64,000 bases of DNA from Enterococcus wangshanyuanii (GCF_002197645.1 NZ_CP021876.1:62001-126000); one strand, 5' to 3'. Positions 1 through 10,149 are shown, numbered from the stretch's first letter. Made by a program: numbers and translations. Notes: a model not told the origin generated them from the sequence alone.

Positions 1-1404
1 GAAAATGCATTAAAACCAAGAAAAACTTTTTTCGATTGGTGTTACTCACAAATTCACACGTTTAAATGGTCGAATAAACAGCAAACGATTTTAGCTTCAG
101 ATAGAAAAAACTGTGAAGTAATCGAAAAGAGATTGACTAAACGAACGAACCTTACATTTTTTGATAAGTTCTATGCGTTCTGTGTGGTGTTAGTCACTGC
201 TAAAAGAGTAGAAATACAAACGTATTGTTTTTGGTCGAATATAGAAAACGGGAAACAGAAAATCAAAATGGAATTATCTAATTTAGAACGTTTTTCTAAT
301 GATGAATATATTCAGATCGGCAAATGGTGGAATGAATATACTACTGGATTGACTCCTATATTACCTATGGGTGGTGCATACACTGGCGTTACTAATTATG
401 AGGATGATTGGAAAGAAAGAATTCAAACAATTTCAGAACTCCGATATATTGATTTTAGCCAAGCACAATATTTTGACCGTCATGATATAGGACATGTTTA
501 TAAATACCGTAAAGAAATTGAGTTTCTTCAGAAAATAAAAGCTACAACTATTGCTAGTCAGCTTATGCGTGATCATGAAATAGACTATCGGGTATTTAAT
601 CAAAATTGGCTGAAAGCCAACAAGTCTATTTTGAAAAATTCGTCGTTGACCTTTGATGAATTTGAGTTAGAAAGGAGAATTCGCAATCGTAACGGAAAAG
701 TTGTGCAGGGAATAGACCAATACCTTTCATATAAAGATATTAAGCATATTCCAAAAGGTGTCGGAATCGTGAAATTTCAAAATTGGGTAATAAAGAAGGC
801 TATTGACTTCCAGTACTACCATGACTACATTACAATGTTATCTGATATCGGTAAAAAGGCAGACACACTGAAAACGATCATACCGGATGACTTACGTGAA
901 GCGCATGATGAAGCATTAAAAGTCTATCTAATATTAGAGCCTGACATTAAGAAACGTAAAAAAGCATTGAAAGATGCCAAAGAGCGACGGAGATTAGAAA
1001 AAGAAGAAAGAGAGAATGAAATCCAATTCAAGAGACGATTACGACAGATCAGAAAATATGAAACGATTATTGATGGTTACGCATTTGTCGTTCCAAAAAA
1101 ATTAGAAGACATTGTGAATGAAGGGAAGATGTTATCACATTGTGTGGGGAATAGTCGGTACTTATCCGAGCATAGAGACGGAGAAACTACAATCGTTTTT
1201 GTTAGGAAAGAACAAGAAAAAGAACGGCCATTATGTACCTTAGAATATAAGGATGGACAAATTGCGCAACTACAAGGATATAAAAATCAAGAAGAAAATG
1301 TCCCAGAAGGAGTGAAAAAGGCTTCAGATAAATGGTTAGAGTGGGTCAAACAAAAAAACTCGCCCAATAAAAATCGAGCAAGTCAAAGCAACAAAATAGC
1401 CTGA
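1..1404 (+). CDS. PcfJ-like plasmid protein (5' end outside window)
   Basis: The reading frame is open from the first base, so the true start lies upstream; a TTG at 133 is only the first internal start. The C-terminal third (from about position 1060) has the PcfJ-type pattern: HCVG after a Met-Leu-Ser turn, then a Gly-Glu-Thr-Thr strand, an Arg-containing strand, and a Gln-Leu-Gln-Gly-Tyr-Lys-Asn end. The middle is a charged Lys/Glu-rich helix. PcfJ proteins are carried by enterococcal conjugative plasmids and their function is not established. A strong terminator follows directly. Family call is from pattern memory. Confidence 0.75.
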   Translation, partial: ENALKPRKTFFDWCYSQIHTFKWSNKQQTILASDRKNCEVIEKRLTKRTNLTFFDKFYAFCVVLVTAKRVEIQTYCFWSNIENGKQKIKMELSNLERFSNDEYIQIGKWWNEYTTGLTPILPMGGAYTGVTNYEDDWKERIQTISELRYIDFSQAQYFDRHDIGHVYKYRKEIEFLQKIKATTIASQLMRDHEIDYRVFNQNWLKANKSILKNSSLTFDEFELERRIRNRNGKVVQGIDQYLSYKDIKHIPKGVGIVKFQNWVIKKAIDFQYYHDYITMLSDIGKKADTLKTIIPDDLREAHDEALKVYLILEPDIKKRKKALKDAKERRRLEKEERENEIQFKRRLRQIRKYETIIDGYAFVVPKKLEDIVNEGKMLSHCVGNSRYLSEHRDGETTIVFVRKEQEKERPLCTLEYKDGQIAQLQGYKNQEENVPEGVKKASDKWLEWVKQKNSPNKNRASQSNKIA

Positions 1405-1460
1405 CCGCTAAAATTGTTACTTATCAAAGTATACAAAGAAAAACCGTATTAGTAAATAAT

Positions 1461-1527
1461 TTAAAAAAAGAAATAAGTATATGATGTTCTTCTAGCCGAA
1501 GGATCATGTACTTATTTCTTTTTTTAA
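1461..1527 (+). terminator. Rho-independent terminator after PcfJ-like gene
   Basis: A long inverted repeat (arm TAAAAAAAGAAATAAGTA, returning as TACTTATTTCTTTTTTTA) with a U-run. It is nearly symmetric and could stop transcription from both sides. From here to about 1,700 I see no gene; a good Shine-Dalgarno (AAGGAGGGG, near 1665) leads only to a TTG that stops after three codons. Confidence 0.8.
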
Positions 1528-1748
1528 AAAGTATTTTGAGCTGCTCGAACAGTTCAAAGGATTAGAACGTGCCAAAAACCAGTGAGGGTCTTGCTAAGCA
1601 ACACGATAAGTCATTGATTAATAGAAAAAAGTAAAGACTGGACACGAACTGAAAATTATTTTAAAAGGAGGGGCGAAGAAAACAGTTGCAAAAATGAAAA
1701 GATTATGTGAAACTAACATATATAAAAGGATATGATAAGGTGAATCAA

Positions 1749-2348
1749 ATGAGTGAAATTATTACTTTTTTTGAAAAATATTTTTGCTTATTTAATGTGG
1801 AATACTTTAAAGGAGCATTACCAGAAACAGTAATAACAGTACAAAGTACACCGAAAAGTTATGGTCACGCAAGTGTTCGCAAAATATGGATCAATGAATC
1901 AAGACAATATTATGAACTTAACATGAGCGCAGATCACCTTGATCGATTTGTTGGGAACGTTCTAGCAACACTTTTACATGAGATGGTTCATATTTACTGT
2001 AGAGAAAATCATATTTCAGAAGTTAGTAGGGAAGGAACTTATCACAACAAATATTTTAAAAAGGAGTGTGAGTCTAGAGATCTTGCGGTTGAAAAATTAG
2101 GACAATATGGGTGGGCTAAAACTGATCCTACTGAGTCATTTATTCAATTTCTTACAGAAAATGGCTTGCTTAATGAAATATCACTAGTCCGAAAGACCTC
2201 TACTCCACAGTTGACCAAAGAAAAAAAGAAACAAAGCAGTAGAAAGTATAGTTGTCCAGTCTGTACTAAAACTGTAAGAGCAACTTCAGTAGTAAATATT
2301 ATTTGTGGAGATTGTTTTGAGACTTATACGTGTGAAATTGAAAGTTAA
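1749..2348 (+). CDS. SprT-like zinc metallopeptidase-family protein
   Basis: A 199-residue protein with the SprT layout: an N-terminal helical segment, the zinc motif HEMVH at residues 77-81, a further His near residue 99 (TYHNKYF) as likely third ligand, and a C-terminal zinc ribbon (CPVC near 180, CGDC near 195). SprT-like proteins bind DNA and are related to the eukaryotic protease SPRTN, which clears DNA-protein crosslinks; the role on plasmids is unknown. ATG 1749 was preferred over GTG 1707 because AAGGTGA sits at the right distance upstream. It lies 26 bp before the large helicase and is probably co-transcribed. Confidence 0.8.
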   Translation: MSEIITFFEKYFCLFNVEYFKGALPETVITVQSTPKSYGHASVRKIWINESRQYYELNMSADHLDRFVGNVLATLLHEMVHIYCRENHISEVSREGTYHNKYFKKECESRDLAVEKLGQYGWAKTDPTESFIQFLTENGLLNEISLVRKTSTPQLTKEKKKQSSRKYSCPVCTKTVRATSVVNIICGDCFETYTCEIES

Positions 2349-2374
2349 CTTCAAAAAAACTGGAGGATAAAATA

Positions 2375-5300
2375 TTGGCAAATAATGATACAATGAAAGA
2401 ACTGTACAAGCGAACAGCGAATACAATTACTAGTAATGCAATAGAATGGAAAAAATTTTTAAAATTGACTGGGGCACTACACCGATATTCTTATATTGAT
2501 AAGTTGATGATATTTGATCAGAATCCAGCTGTAACACAAGTTGCTACTGCGCAAGAATGGAATAAAATTGGGCGTTTAATTAAGCCAGATGGTGAGGGAA
2601 TTACTCTTTTTGAAGATCAGAGTGATCTATTTAAACTTAAACAAGTCTATGATATTGAACATACTTATGGGGATGATAAAAATTTACCTGATTGGTCTGC
2701 AACAGAAGATGTCGCACTAAAAACGATACAAAAGATGTATGAACAAACTTTTGACACAGATATTGCGGTCAATTCAATGAGTACGGCACTTATTGAGTTA
2801 ATCGATCATGGTGTCTTTCATTATGCACAACAAGAACAAACGATGATTGTGAAAGATCATTTGGAACTTATAGAAGAATCTATTAGTTATGCGATGGGGC
2901 AAAAAGCAACGTGGCTAAAACAGTTTACAGATGATGACTTACTAGAGAAAATTTCAACTGTTCGTCCTGGTATTGAATTGAATACGATCGGGTTTGTAAC
3001 GAACAAGGTGACAGAAAGTTTATTAAATCATTTGCACGCAATCAAATTAGAACTAAGCTTAAAGGAGGAAAAGCAAAATGACAAACAAAAATATTCAGTT
3101 CTCGAACAACAAGAAATACGATCAACCACTTCAGGATTACGGAAGGATAGCCAAAGAATACCTAAAAGAGAAACAACCAGTTCGGTACACAACCTTAGTG
3201 ATGGAGGGAACGTTGATGGAGTATCTTCACAAAATAGAGGATCAGTCAATCGATCACGAGATACAGCTGGAGAAACAAATACTAAACCAACGCCCATATC
3301 CAAAAACAGAAAATCCATTAGTGAAAGAAGCACACTTGAAAGTAATTCAAAGTCTAGCGAGAGAGCAAGTGACAGCGGAAATGCTGAAGATGATCGACAA
3401 CAACTAAATAAAAAGCAAGAGAAGGTAGATGATGATAAAAATCTGCCTTCTCTTTTTGATTATGCAACCCGTGAGGATAAATCAGACAAAATCTATATGA
3501 ACGAAATTGAAAAAAAGAAATATTTTTTGAGTGTATTAGCAAAAGGAACAAATATCGAAAATGGTAAATTTAGGATCTTTGATATGTACCAAAGAGAAAT
3601 GAGTACCAAAAAACGAATATCTTTTTTGAAAAAGGAATATGGGGTAGGTGGATATGCTGAATCAAATCAACCTCATGTGTCCTTTGATAGCAAAGGAATA
3701 GCAATTAATTTTCCTGATAAGAAAGAATTGTATTCATGGGAAATAATTGAATCGTCATTGCAGCAATTGATCTATGAAGATGAGTATTTATCTGCAGATG
3801 AGAAAAAAGGCTTTTCTGTATATCTTGAAGAACTGCCAGTTTCTTTGAAAGATTTAAAAGAAATAGTTAAAGCAGGACCTCTTAAAATAAATGGTAAAGA
3901 AACGATCGCTGACTACTTCTTGGAAGAATCCAATCTAGAAAAACGTGCAGAAATGATTTCCAAACTTTATGGAACAGGAGGATTTCTTTCGAGTAAGACC
4001 CGATGTACAGTAGAATTTAATTTAGACTCAATGAGTATACAACCAAAAGGTAGACCGTCACCTTATTTTGTTCCGTGGTCTGTAATAGCTAAGCAGATTG
4101 AGTTATTGATACAAGATGGATCATATTTAAATAAAAGAAAATTTATTCAAGAAAATCGTCAAGAGATATCCCTATTTGATATTTATGATAGTAACGTTAC
4201 ACAAGATGAATGGAAAAACTCGCTAGTTCATAAATTGAAATCTAAGCCATTTTCAATAGAGTATTTGCATTTGATTTTAGAAGATCTGTCACTGACACTA
4301 CCGCTAAAAGAACTCGGAACAGAGAATCATGATGAAGTGATTGAGTTTCTTGTACAAGAAAAATTCGCAACCTCAACTAATACAGACGCGAAGGTGAATT
4401 TCTCTCAAGAGGGACTAACAATAAAAATTACGCGTGTTGATGATACTCATTTTTTTAATTGGGATAAAATTGCAAAAGAAATGGTATATATTTTACCTTT
4501 CAAAGAAACTGATCTGATTCAACAAATAGAAAAAGAAGGTAAGGGAGAGGATATTGAATCTTCTCTTTTTGATTTTTCGTATGAAACTGATAATGGAACA
4601 GGTTCAGAAAAAGAACACTCCAATCCAATTTCAAATTATTACAATCAAGAACTGATACAGTATAAGGACAAAAAAAGAGAAAAATGTCGAGAAAATATTC
4701 AAGCTATTTCAACATTAAAAAAAATAGAACAGGGTGAGATCCAGTTAACTAAAGAAAGCCAGAAAATATTGGCTAAGTACTCAGGTTGGGGAGGGATTCA
4801 AGAAGTATTTGATGAGCGCAACAAATCATGGGCAGATGAATATAATCAACTGAAGTCTGTTTTAACAACTGAAGAATATGATCAAGCTCGTAAATCTGTA
4901 CTGACTGCATTTTATACACCACCTGAGATTATTCACGAGATGTATCATGTATTAGAATCAATTGGCGATTATAGTGGAAAAAGTATATTAGATGCTGGTA
5001 TGGGTACAGGAAATTTCTTTATGAACATACCAGATACCTTAAAAACTACAAAAAAAATTGGAGTTGAACTAGATTCCATAACTGGTCGGATAGCGACATG
5101 TCTGTTTCCTGAAGCAGAGATTCACAAAAAAGGGTATGAGAAAGTAGAATTAGCTGAAAAAATAGATGTTGTGATTGGGAATATTCCGTTTAATGATATT
5201 CGAGTACAGGATAAAAAATATGATAAATACAATTTCGCTATTCATGATTATTTTTTAGCAAAATCTATTGATCTATTAAAAGAAAATGGAATTTTAATGG

Positions 5301-8300
5301 TGATTACTTCTAGTTCTTCAATGGATAAACGTAATAGTAAAGCGAGGGACTATCTAGCAAAAAGAGCCAAATTTATTGGTGGTGTCAGGTTGCCTAAAAC
5401 AGCATTTAAGCAATCAGCTGGAACAGAAGTTGTATCAGATATTCTTATCTTTCAAAAGAAATCATATAAAGAAATGATGCAGGAGTACGAAGCACCATAT
5501 TGGGTAAATGCAATAGATCACCCTGAATATCAAGGATTATGGATGAATAACTATTTTGTACAAAACCCAGATCATATTCTTGGTCAGATCAGTATTAAAA
5601 ACTTTCATGGGCAAACGCTAGATGTACTCCCTAGTGAAACTCAGACACTGCAAGAACAAATGAGAGCAGTTTTCGATAAACTCGTTAGTCATAAGTCGTT
5701 TGAGCAAACTAAAATTAATCCTGTATTGGTTAAGCGAGAAAAAAGTGTAGTGGATAAACCAAAGGAACCAAAAGGAATTGTCATACCTGAAGATGCTAGG
5801 AAATTTACCTTTTTGGACATTGACTCAGTTATTGTCTATCACCATAGCAATGGAAAATATGATCAAATACCTTCAGGAAACAAAAGAAATAAAATTCGCT
5901 TGATGCTTGAGGTTAAGAGGACATTGAACGATGTTATTCGTCTTCAGCAGCGGTCGTATACTACAACAGAGTTAGAAAAATCTTTAAGGGAATTAAATCG
6001 AACGTATGATACATTCACTGCAAAATATGGATATTTTAATGAGAAAAGAAACATACGCGATTTAAGGATGGATGATCAATATCCTTTATTAAGATCAATC
6101 GAAAAGGAAGAAAAAAATTCATTTGTAAAACAAGAAATTTTCTTTAAAGCAACGATCAAACCTCAAGAAACGATTACTCAAGTAGATTCTGCTTCTAAAG
6201 CATTAGACTTATCTCTAGCAAAATATGCAGCTGTTAATTTTGAATTTATGAGTGAAGTTTATCCTGGGCAATCGATTGATCAAATGATCAAAGAGTTAGA
6301 TACACAAATTTATTTAAATCCAAGAAAAATCGAGAAAAATGGGTATGAGAATTCTTGGGAATATAGTGATGAATACCTCACAGGTAATGTAAAAGAGAAA
6401 TTAACGATAGCCACTCTTGCAGAAAAAAGAGAAACAGATCCTACTCGCAAGATGCACTATCAAAATAATGTCAAGGCCCTAGAAAAAGCACAACCTAAAC
6501 CGTTGCAGGCAGGGGATATCGATTTTCAACTGGGATCACCTTGGATTCCAACGAAATATTATAATCAGTTTCTATATGAATTACTAGAGATACCTGAAAA
6601 AAGACAGGGAACTTCTTTTGGACATATTTTTATTGATTACTTGGATCACAATTCCACGTGGAAGATTGTGGGGTATTCAAGGAATACAGGAGATATACGA
6701 GCGACAAAAACCTATGGAACTGCTAGAAAAAATGCATATGAAATTATAGAAGCAGCGTTAAACTTGCAAAAAGTAAAAGTGAACGATAAGGTTCGTGATC
6801 CAAATACAGGAAATATCAAATATGAACTAAACCCAGAACAAACTATGTTAGCTAGGGAAAAACAAGAAGACATTGAAGATGTATTTCACCAATGGCTATT
6901 TTCAGATGCAGAGCGTCGAACAAAACTTGTGACAATATACAACGAGCGATTTAACACCATTACCCCTAGAAAATACTCTGGTGAGAACCTTGTTTTTGAT
7001 GACATGAATTTGCAGATGGCGCTACGTCCACACCAAAAGAATGTTGTTGCACGGATACTATATTCAGGTAAGGCATTGATGGCACATGAAGTGGGAGCTG
7101 GTAAAACGGCTGCAATGTTGTCAGCTGGTATGTATTTAAAGAAAAATGGGCTAATAAATAAACCGTTGTATGTTGTTCCCAACCACTTGACAGAACAATG
7201 GGGAAGAGAAATTTTAACATTTTATCCGAGTGCGAACATTTTGATCACGACCAAACGTGACTTTGAAAAAGAAAATAGAAATCAATTCGTTTCAAAAATT
7301 GCAACAGGGGACTATGATGCAATCATTATTGGTCACAGTCAATTTGAGCGAATTCCCTTAAGTAAAGAACGACAAGAGAAGATGCTACGTGAGCAGCTAA
7401 CCGAAGTCACTCAAATAGTCAAAGAACTCAAAGAAAAAGATAATAAAAATTGGACAGTTAAGCAAATGGAAAAATTCAGAGACAATCTGAAGACAAGTCT
7501 AAAGAAGCTCGCAAACGAGGAGAAGAAAGACAATTTATTAACATTTGAACAATTAGGTGTTGATTTCTTATTTGTGGATGAAGCACATGTCTATAAAAAT
7601 CTATTTACTTTTACCAAAATGAACAATGTCGCTGGTGTTGGGAAATCAAATAGCCAACGGGCCACTGATATGTTTAATAAGGTGCGATATATTCAAGAGA
7701 AACATGACGGTAAAAATATTGTTTTTGCAACCGGAACACCAATATCTAATTCGATGAGTGAAATGTATGTGATGCAACTTTTCTTACAACCAGAAGAGTT
7801 GTTTAGAAGAGGATTAACGTCTTTTGATGCCTGGGCAGCAACGTTCGGCCAAGTCGTTTCTTCTTTAGAAATTACACCTGAAGCAAGTGGTTATCGACTA
7901 CGGGATCGATTTAAAAAGTTTCACAACTTACCTGAATTGATGAACATGTTTAATTTAGTTGCTGATATTCAAACGTCAGATATGCTGAAATTGCCAGTAC
8001 CAAAACTGAAAACTGGAAAGGTCCAAACAATTCTGGCAGAAAAGAGTCCTTTTCAAGAAAGAATGATGGAAGAATTCGTTGCTCGTTCAGAAGCGATACG
8101 TTCAGGAAGTGTCAATCCTAGCGAGGATAATATGCTTAAGTTAACACATGAAGCAAAATTAATGGCTATCGATAGTCGATTAATAGATCCTAGTCAACCA
8201 AGAGATCCAGATTCAAAAATAAGTTTATGTTGCGAAAAAGTACATTCGATTTGGGAACGAACAAAAGAAAATCGGTCAACTCAAATGATTTTTTCCGATG

Positions 8301-9466
8301 CAGGTACACCTAAGAAAGATGTATTTAATGTTTATGATGAAGTGAAAAACCAATTGGTGGAAAAAGGGGTGCCGGCAAATGAAATAGCTTTTATTCACGA
8401 TGCAAAGACTGATGTACAAAAGGATACTTTGTTTGAAAAAGTCAGGTCTGGAGAAATTCGAGTTCTATTGGGGAGTACACAAAAAGTTGGTACAGGTACG
8501 AATGTTCAAAACAAGTTAATTGCTGCACACCATATTGATTGTCCCTGGAAGCCTTCAGATCTCACACAACGAGAAGGACGAATTTTGAGACAGGGAAATG
8601 AAAATGAAGAAGTTGCTATTTACCGCTATATTACCAAAGGAACGTTTGATAGTTATCTTTGGCAGATCCAAGAACAAAAACTGACTTATATTTCACAAGT
8701 TATGACAGGAAAAAGTATTTCGAGATCGTGTGAAGACTTAGATGAAACAGTTCTGTCTGCAGGCGAAGTGAAAGCTATTGCAACAGAAAATCCTATGTTG
8801 GCAGAGAAAATGACACTTGATAATGAAGTCAGTCGATTACAGTTGCTACGTTCAGAGTGGGAGAATCAACGCAGTAGATTGGATACGGATGTTAGAATAA
8901 CCTATCCTAATAAGCTTGCCAAGTTAAATGAAGATCTAAAAAAATACAAAATGGATAATGAGAGGTTACAAAAGAATCCGTTATCTGAATTCAAAATGAC
9001 TATTGGAAGTACAGAATATACAGAGCGACAAAAAGCATTTGATGAATTATATTCTAAATATCAATTAACAGAAACAAACAGTTATGGAAAGGCCGTTATT
9101 TGTGGTGGAACGTATAGAGGATTCGAAGTGGAAATAGAGCGAAATGATTATGGACAAGATCAGTTAGTCTTAAAAGGGGAGCAGACATATCGAACGAACT
9201 TCACTTTAGATACAGGTATAGGGAATATTACTCGATTAACCAATTTGCCTGATCGAGTACAGGAGTTAGTAAGGATGACACATGAAGAAATTGAGGACAC
9301 AAAGAAGCAAATTGTGAATGCGGAAGTAGAAGCGAATAAACCATTCACTAAACAAGATGAACTTAATCAAAAACTGAAAAGACAACGTGAATTAACGAAA
9401 CAAATTGAATTAGATACGTTGAAAATGACACCACAGAAGAATACGCAATTACAAAAAAGTCTATAA
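2375..9466 (+). CDS. Giant N6-methyltransferase-like / SNF2-type helicase fusion protein
   Basis: 2,363 residues, starting at TTG behind GGAGG. Order: an N-terminal module like the ArdC-type segment of ICE/plasmid helicases (1-230); a Ser/Thr-rich linker (about 231-345); three degenerate tandem modules (about 370-710), each with a GGY/GGF-type turn and a Trp-containing strand; a methyltransferase-like domain with GMGTGNFF (about 874) and NIPF (about 935) in place of NPPY; then a superfamily 2 helicase with AHEVGAGKT (about 1575), DEAH (about 1734), GTPIS and QREGRILRQGN (about 2065). Proteins of this type are common on conjugative plasmids and ICEs and are thought to act on incoming or self DNA (BarA/antirestriction-like); the exact activity is not known. 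The linker overlaps another reading frame with its own ribosome-binding site. Confidence 0.88.
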   Translation: MANNDTMKELYKRTANTITSNAIEWKKFLKLTGALHRYSYIDKLMIFDQNPAVTQVATAQEWNKIGRLIKPDGEGITLFEDQSDLFKLKQVYDIEHTYGDDKNLPDWSATEDVALKTIQKMYEQTFDTDIAVNSMSTALIELIDHGVFHYAQQEQTMIVKDHLELIEESISYAMGQKATWLKQFTDDDLLEKISTVRPGIELNTIGFVTNKVTESLLNHLHAIKLELSLKEEKQNDKQKYSVLEQQEIRSTTSGLRKDSQRIPKRETTSSVHNLSDGGNVDGVSSQNRGSVNRSRDTAGETNTKPTPISKNRKSISERSTLESNSKSSERASDSGNAEDDRQQLNKKQEKVDDDKNLPSLFDYATREDKSDKIYMNEIEKKKYFLSVLAKGTNIENGKFRIFDMYQREMSTKKRISFLKKEYGVGGYAESNQPHVSFDSKGIAINFPDKKELYSWEIIESSLQQLIYEDEYLSADEKKGFSVYLEELPVSLKDLKEIVKAGPLKINGKETIADYFLEESNLEKRAEMISKLYGTGGFLSSKTRCTVEFNLDSMSIQPKGRPSPYFVPWSVIAKQIELLIQDGSYLNKRKFIQENRQEISLFDIYDSNVTQDEWKNSLVHKLKSKPFSIEYLHLILEDLSLTLPLKELGTENHDEVIEFLVQEKFATSTNTDAKVNFSQEGLTIKITRVDDTHFFNWDKIAKEMVYILPFKETDLIQQIEKEGKGEDIESSLFDFSYETDNGTGSEKEHSNPISNYYNQELIQYKDKKREKCRENIQAISTLKKIEQGEIQLTKESQKILAKYSGWGGIQEVFDERNKSWADEYNQLKSVLTTEEYDQARKSVLTAFYTPPEIIHEMYHVLESIGDYSGKSILDAGMGTGNFFMNIPDTLKTTKKIGVELDSITGRIATCLFPEAEIHKKGYEKVELAEKIDVVIGNIPFNDIRVQDKKYDKYNFAIHDYFLAKSIDLLKENGILMVITSSSSMDKRNSKARDYLAKRAKFIGGVRLPKTAFKQSAGTEVVSDILIFQKKSYKEMMQEYEAPYWVNAIDHPEYQGLWMNNYFVQNPDHILGQISIKNFHGQTLDVLPSETQTLQEQMRAVFDKLVSHKSFEQTKINPVLVKREKSVVDKPKEPKGIVIPEDARKFTFLDIDSVIVYHHSNGKYDQIPSGNKRNKIRLMLEVKRTLNDVIRLQQRSYTTTELEKSLRELNRTYDTFTAKYGYFNEKRNIRDLRMDDQYPLLRSIEKEEKNSFVKQEIFFKATIKPQETITQVDSASKALDLSLAKYAAVNFEFMSEVYPGQSIDQMIKELDTQIYLNPRKIEKNGYENSWEYSDEYLTGNVKEKLTIATLAEKRETDPTRKMHYQNNVKALEKAQPKPLQAGDIDFQLGSPWIPTKYYNQFLYELLEIPEKRQGTSFGHIFIDYLDHNSTWKIVGYSRNTGDIRATKTYGTARKNAYEIIEAALNLQKVKVNDKVRDPNTGNIKYELNPEQTMLAREKQEDIEDVFHQWLFSDAERRTKLVTIYNERFNTITPRKYSGENLVFDDMNLQMALRPHQKNVVARILYSGKALMAHEVGAGKTAAMLSAGMYLKKNGLINKPLYVVPNHLTEQWGREILTFYPSANILITTKRDFEKENRNQFVSKIATGDYDAIIIGHSQFERIPLSKERQEKMLREQLTEVTQIVKELKEKDNKNWTVKQMEKFRDNLKTSLKKLANEEKKDNLLTFEQLGVDFLFVDEAHVYKNLFTFTKMNNVAGVGKSNSQRATDMFNKVRYIQEKHDGKNIVFATGTPISNSMSEMYVMQLFLQPEELFRRGLTSFDAWAATFGQVVSSLEITPEASGYRLRDRFKKFHNLPELMNMFNLVADIQTSDMLKLPVPKLKTGKVQTILAEKSPFQERMMEEFVARSEAIRSGSVNPSEDNMLKLTHEAKLMAIDSRLIDPSQPRDPDSKISLCCEKVHSIWERTKENRSTQMIFSDAGTPKKDVFNVYDEVKNQLVEKGVPANEIAFIHDAKTDVQKDTLFEKVRSGEIRVLLGSTQKVGTGTNVQNKLIAAHHIDCPWKPSDLTQREGRILRQGNENEEVAIYRYITKGTFDSYLWQIQEQKLTYISQVMTGKSISRSCEDLDETVLSAGEVKAIATENPMLAEKMTLDNEVSRLQLLRSEWENQRSRLDTDVRITYPNKLAKLNEDLKKYKMDNERLQKNPLSEFKMTIGSTEYTERQKAFDELYSKYQLTETNSYGKAVICGGTYRGFEVEIERNDYGQDQLVLKGEQTYRTNFTLDTGIGNITRLTNLPDRVQELVRMTHEEIEDTKKQIVNAEVEANKPFTKQDELNQKLKRQRELTKQIELDTLKMTPQKNTQLQKSL
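3078..3407 (+). CDS. TnpV-like protein encoded inside the helicase gene (+1 frame)
   Basis: A 109-residue reading frame wholly inside the helicase gene on the same strand but in another frame. It has its own strong Shine-Dalgarno (AAAGGAGG, 8 bp before ATG). The protein matches the TnpV pattern: a Tyr-Gly-Arg start followed by YLKEKQP, a GTL turn, a HL/YLHKIE segment and an acidic-helical C-terminus. In the helicase frame the same bases encode a low-complexity Ser/Asn/Arg linker, as expected if this frame is the constrained one. TnpV proteins accompany mobile elements and their function is unknown. Expression is inferred. Confidence 0.6.
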   Translation: MTNKNIQFSNNKKYDQPLQDYGRIAKEYLKEKQPVRYTTLVMEGTLMEYLHKIEDQSIDHEIQLEKQILNQRPYPKTENPLVKEAHLKVIQSLAREQVTAEMLKMIDNN

Positions 9467-9468
9467 AA

Positions 9469-9503
9469 AAAGGAAGCGAAACTCATAAAGGTTTCGTTCC
9501 TTT
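9469..9503. terminator. Bidirectional terminator between convergent genes
   Basis: Stem AAAGGAAGCGAAAC / GTTTCGTTCCTTT flanked by A-run and T-run. It lies between the end of the helicase gene and the end of the opposing small gene and can serve both. It overlaps the last codons of the minus-strand gene. Confidence 0.8.
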
Positions 9504-9782
9504 CAATACGTTTTTACGCTTTCGTTTTCCATAATCTATTGCGTCATTTTTTAGAAAAAGATTAACTTTACTGCGGCCTTCCCCTTTAGAGAAGAAAGCT
9601 TCTAAGTGATGACCTCTAACAGACTGTTTTAAACCATGTTCTGATTGATCGGTATACGACAATACTTCATGTTTGGTCAATAAATTGTCACTTAGCCATT
9701 TCTGAAATTCTTTTCTATTAGTTTTCATTAGCGAAAAGAGTAAGGAGTCTACTTCTTTTGAAGAGTATCGTTTTTCCGTCAT
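9483..9782 (-). CDS. Small DNA-binding-like protein, paralogue of the next gene
   Basis: 99 residues, not assigned to a named family. Its C-terminal two thirds align by eye with the 74-residue protein encoded at 9891-10115: both share a short helix, a Gln-Ser before a Gly-x-x-Gln-Ser-Val turn, an Ala/Lys-x-Phe-Phe segment, a basic strand and a closing Lys-Arg-Lys. The pattern (short helix, turn, basic tail) suggests an excisionase-like or winged-helix DNA binder, which is inference. The 9483 end overlaps the convergent terminator. Confidence 0.6.
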   Translation of the reverse strand: MTEKRYSSKEVDSLLFSLMKTNRKEFQKWLSDNLLTKHEVLSYTDQSEHGLKQSVRGHHLEAFFSKGEGRSKVNLFLKNDAIDYGKRKRKNVLKGTKPL

Positions 9783-9866
9783 AACCTAGTCTCCAATGAT
9801 CAAATTTAAGTCATTCTAACATATCCATTCAGGCATGTAAAATTTTATATGGTATATAAAGGAAAA

Positions 9867-9902
9867 TAAGAACCCCAGTAAAGTGGGCTCTTATTTTCTT
9901 TT
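9867..9902. terminator. Terminator between the two paralogous small genes
   Basis: Inverted repeat (AAAATAAGAACCC / GGGCTCTTATTTT) overlapping the 3' end of the gene at 9891-10115. It ends that transcript and separates it from the downstream paralogue. Confidence 0.65.
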
Positions 9903-10115
9903 GTTTTGTGCATATTCCTTTAAGTCGTCAACATGATATAGACGAATTGTTGCTCGTTTTCCATGTTTGATTTCAAAGAAGGGTTTGATTGCACCTAGTT
10001 TTACAGACTGATCAAATCCACCTTGAGATTGACCTGTAATTTTGGCCCCTTCAGTTTTATCGACTATAAATTCACGAAGATATTCTTGAACAGCTTTTTT
10101 CTCTGGAATTGTCAT
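9891..10115 (-). CDS. Small DNA-binding-like protein (helix-turn-helix type, tentative)
   Basis: 74 residues. Paralogue of the gene at 9483-9782 and shorter at the N-terminus. It has SQGGFDQSVKLGAIKPFF in the core and ends in a basic KRK tail. It is divergent from the membrane-protein/ssb operon; the shared 125-bp gap holds three copies of a TATACTA-like heptamer, so it may repress that promoter and its own. No named family recognised. Confidence 0.6.
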   Translation of the reverse strand: MTIPEKKAVQEYLREFIVDKTEGAKITGQSQGGFDQSVKLGAIKPFFEIKHGKRATIRLYHVDDLKEYAQNKRK

Positions 10116-10149
10116 GGAGAATACCTCATTTCATTATTCTAAAGATAGT

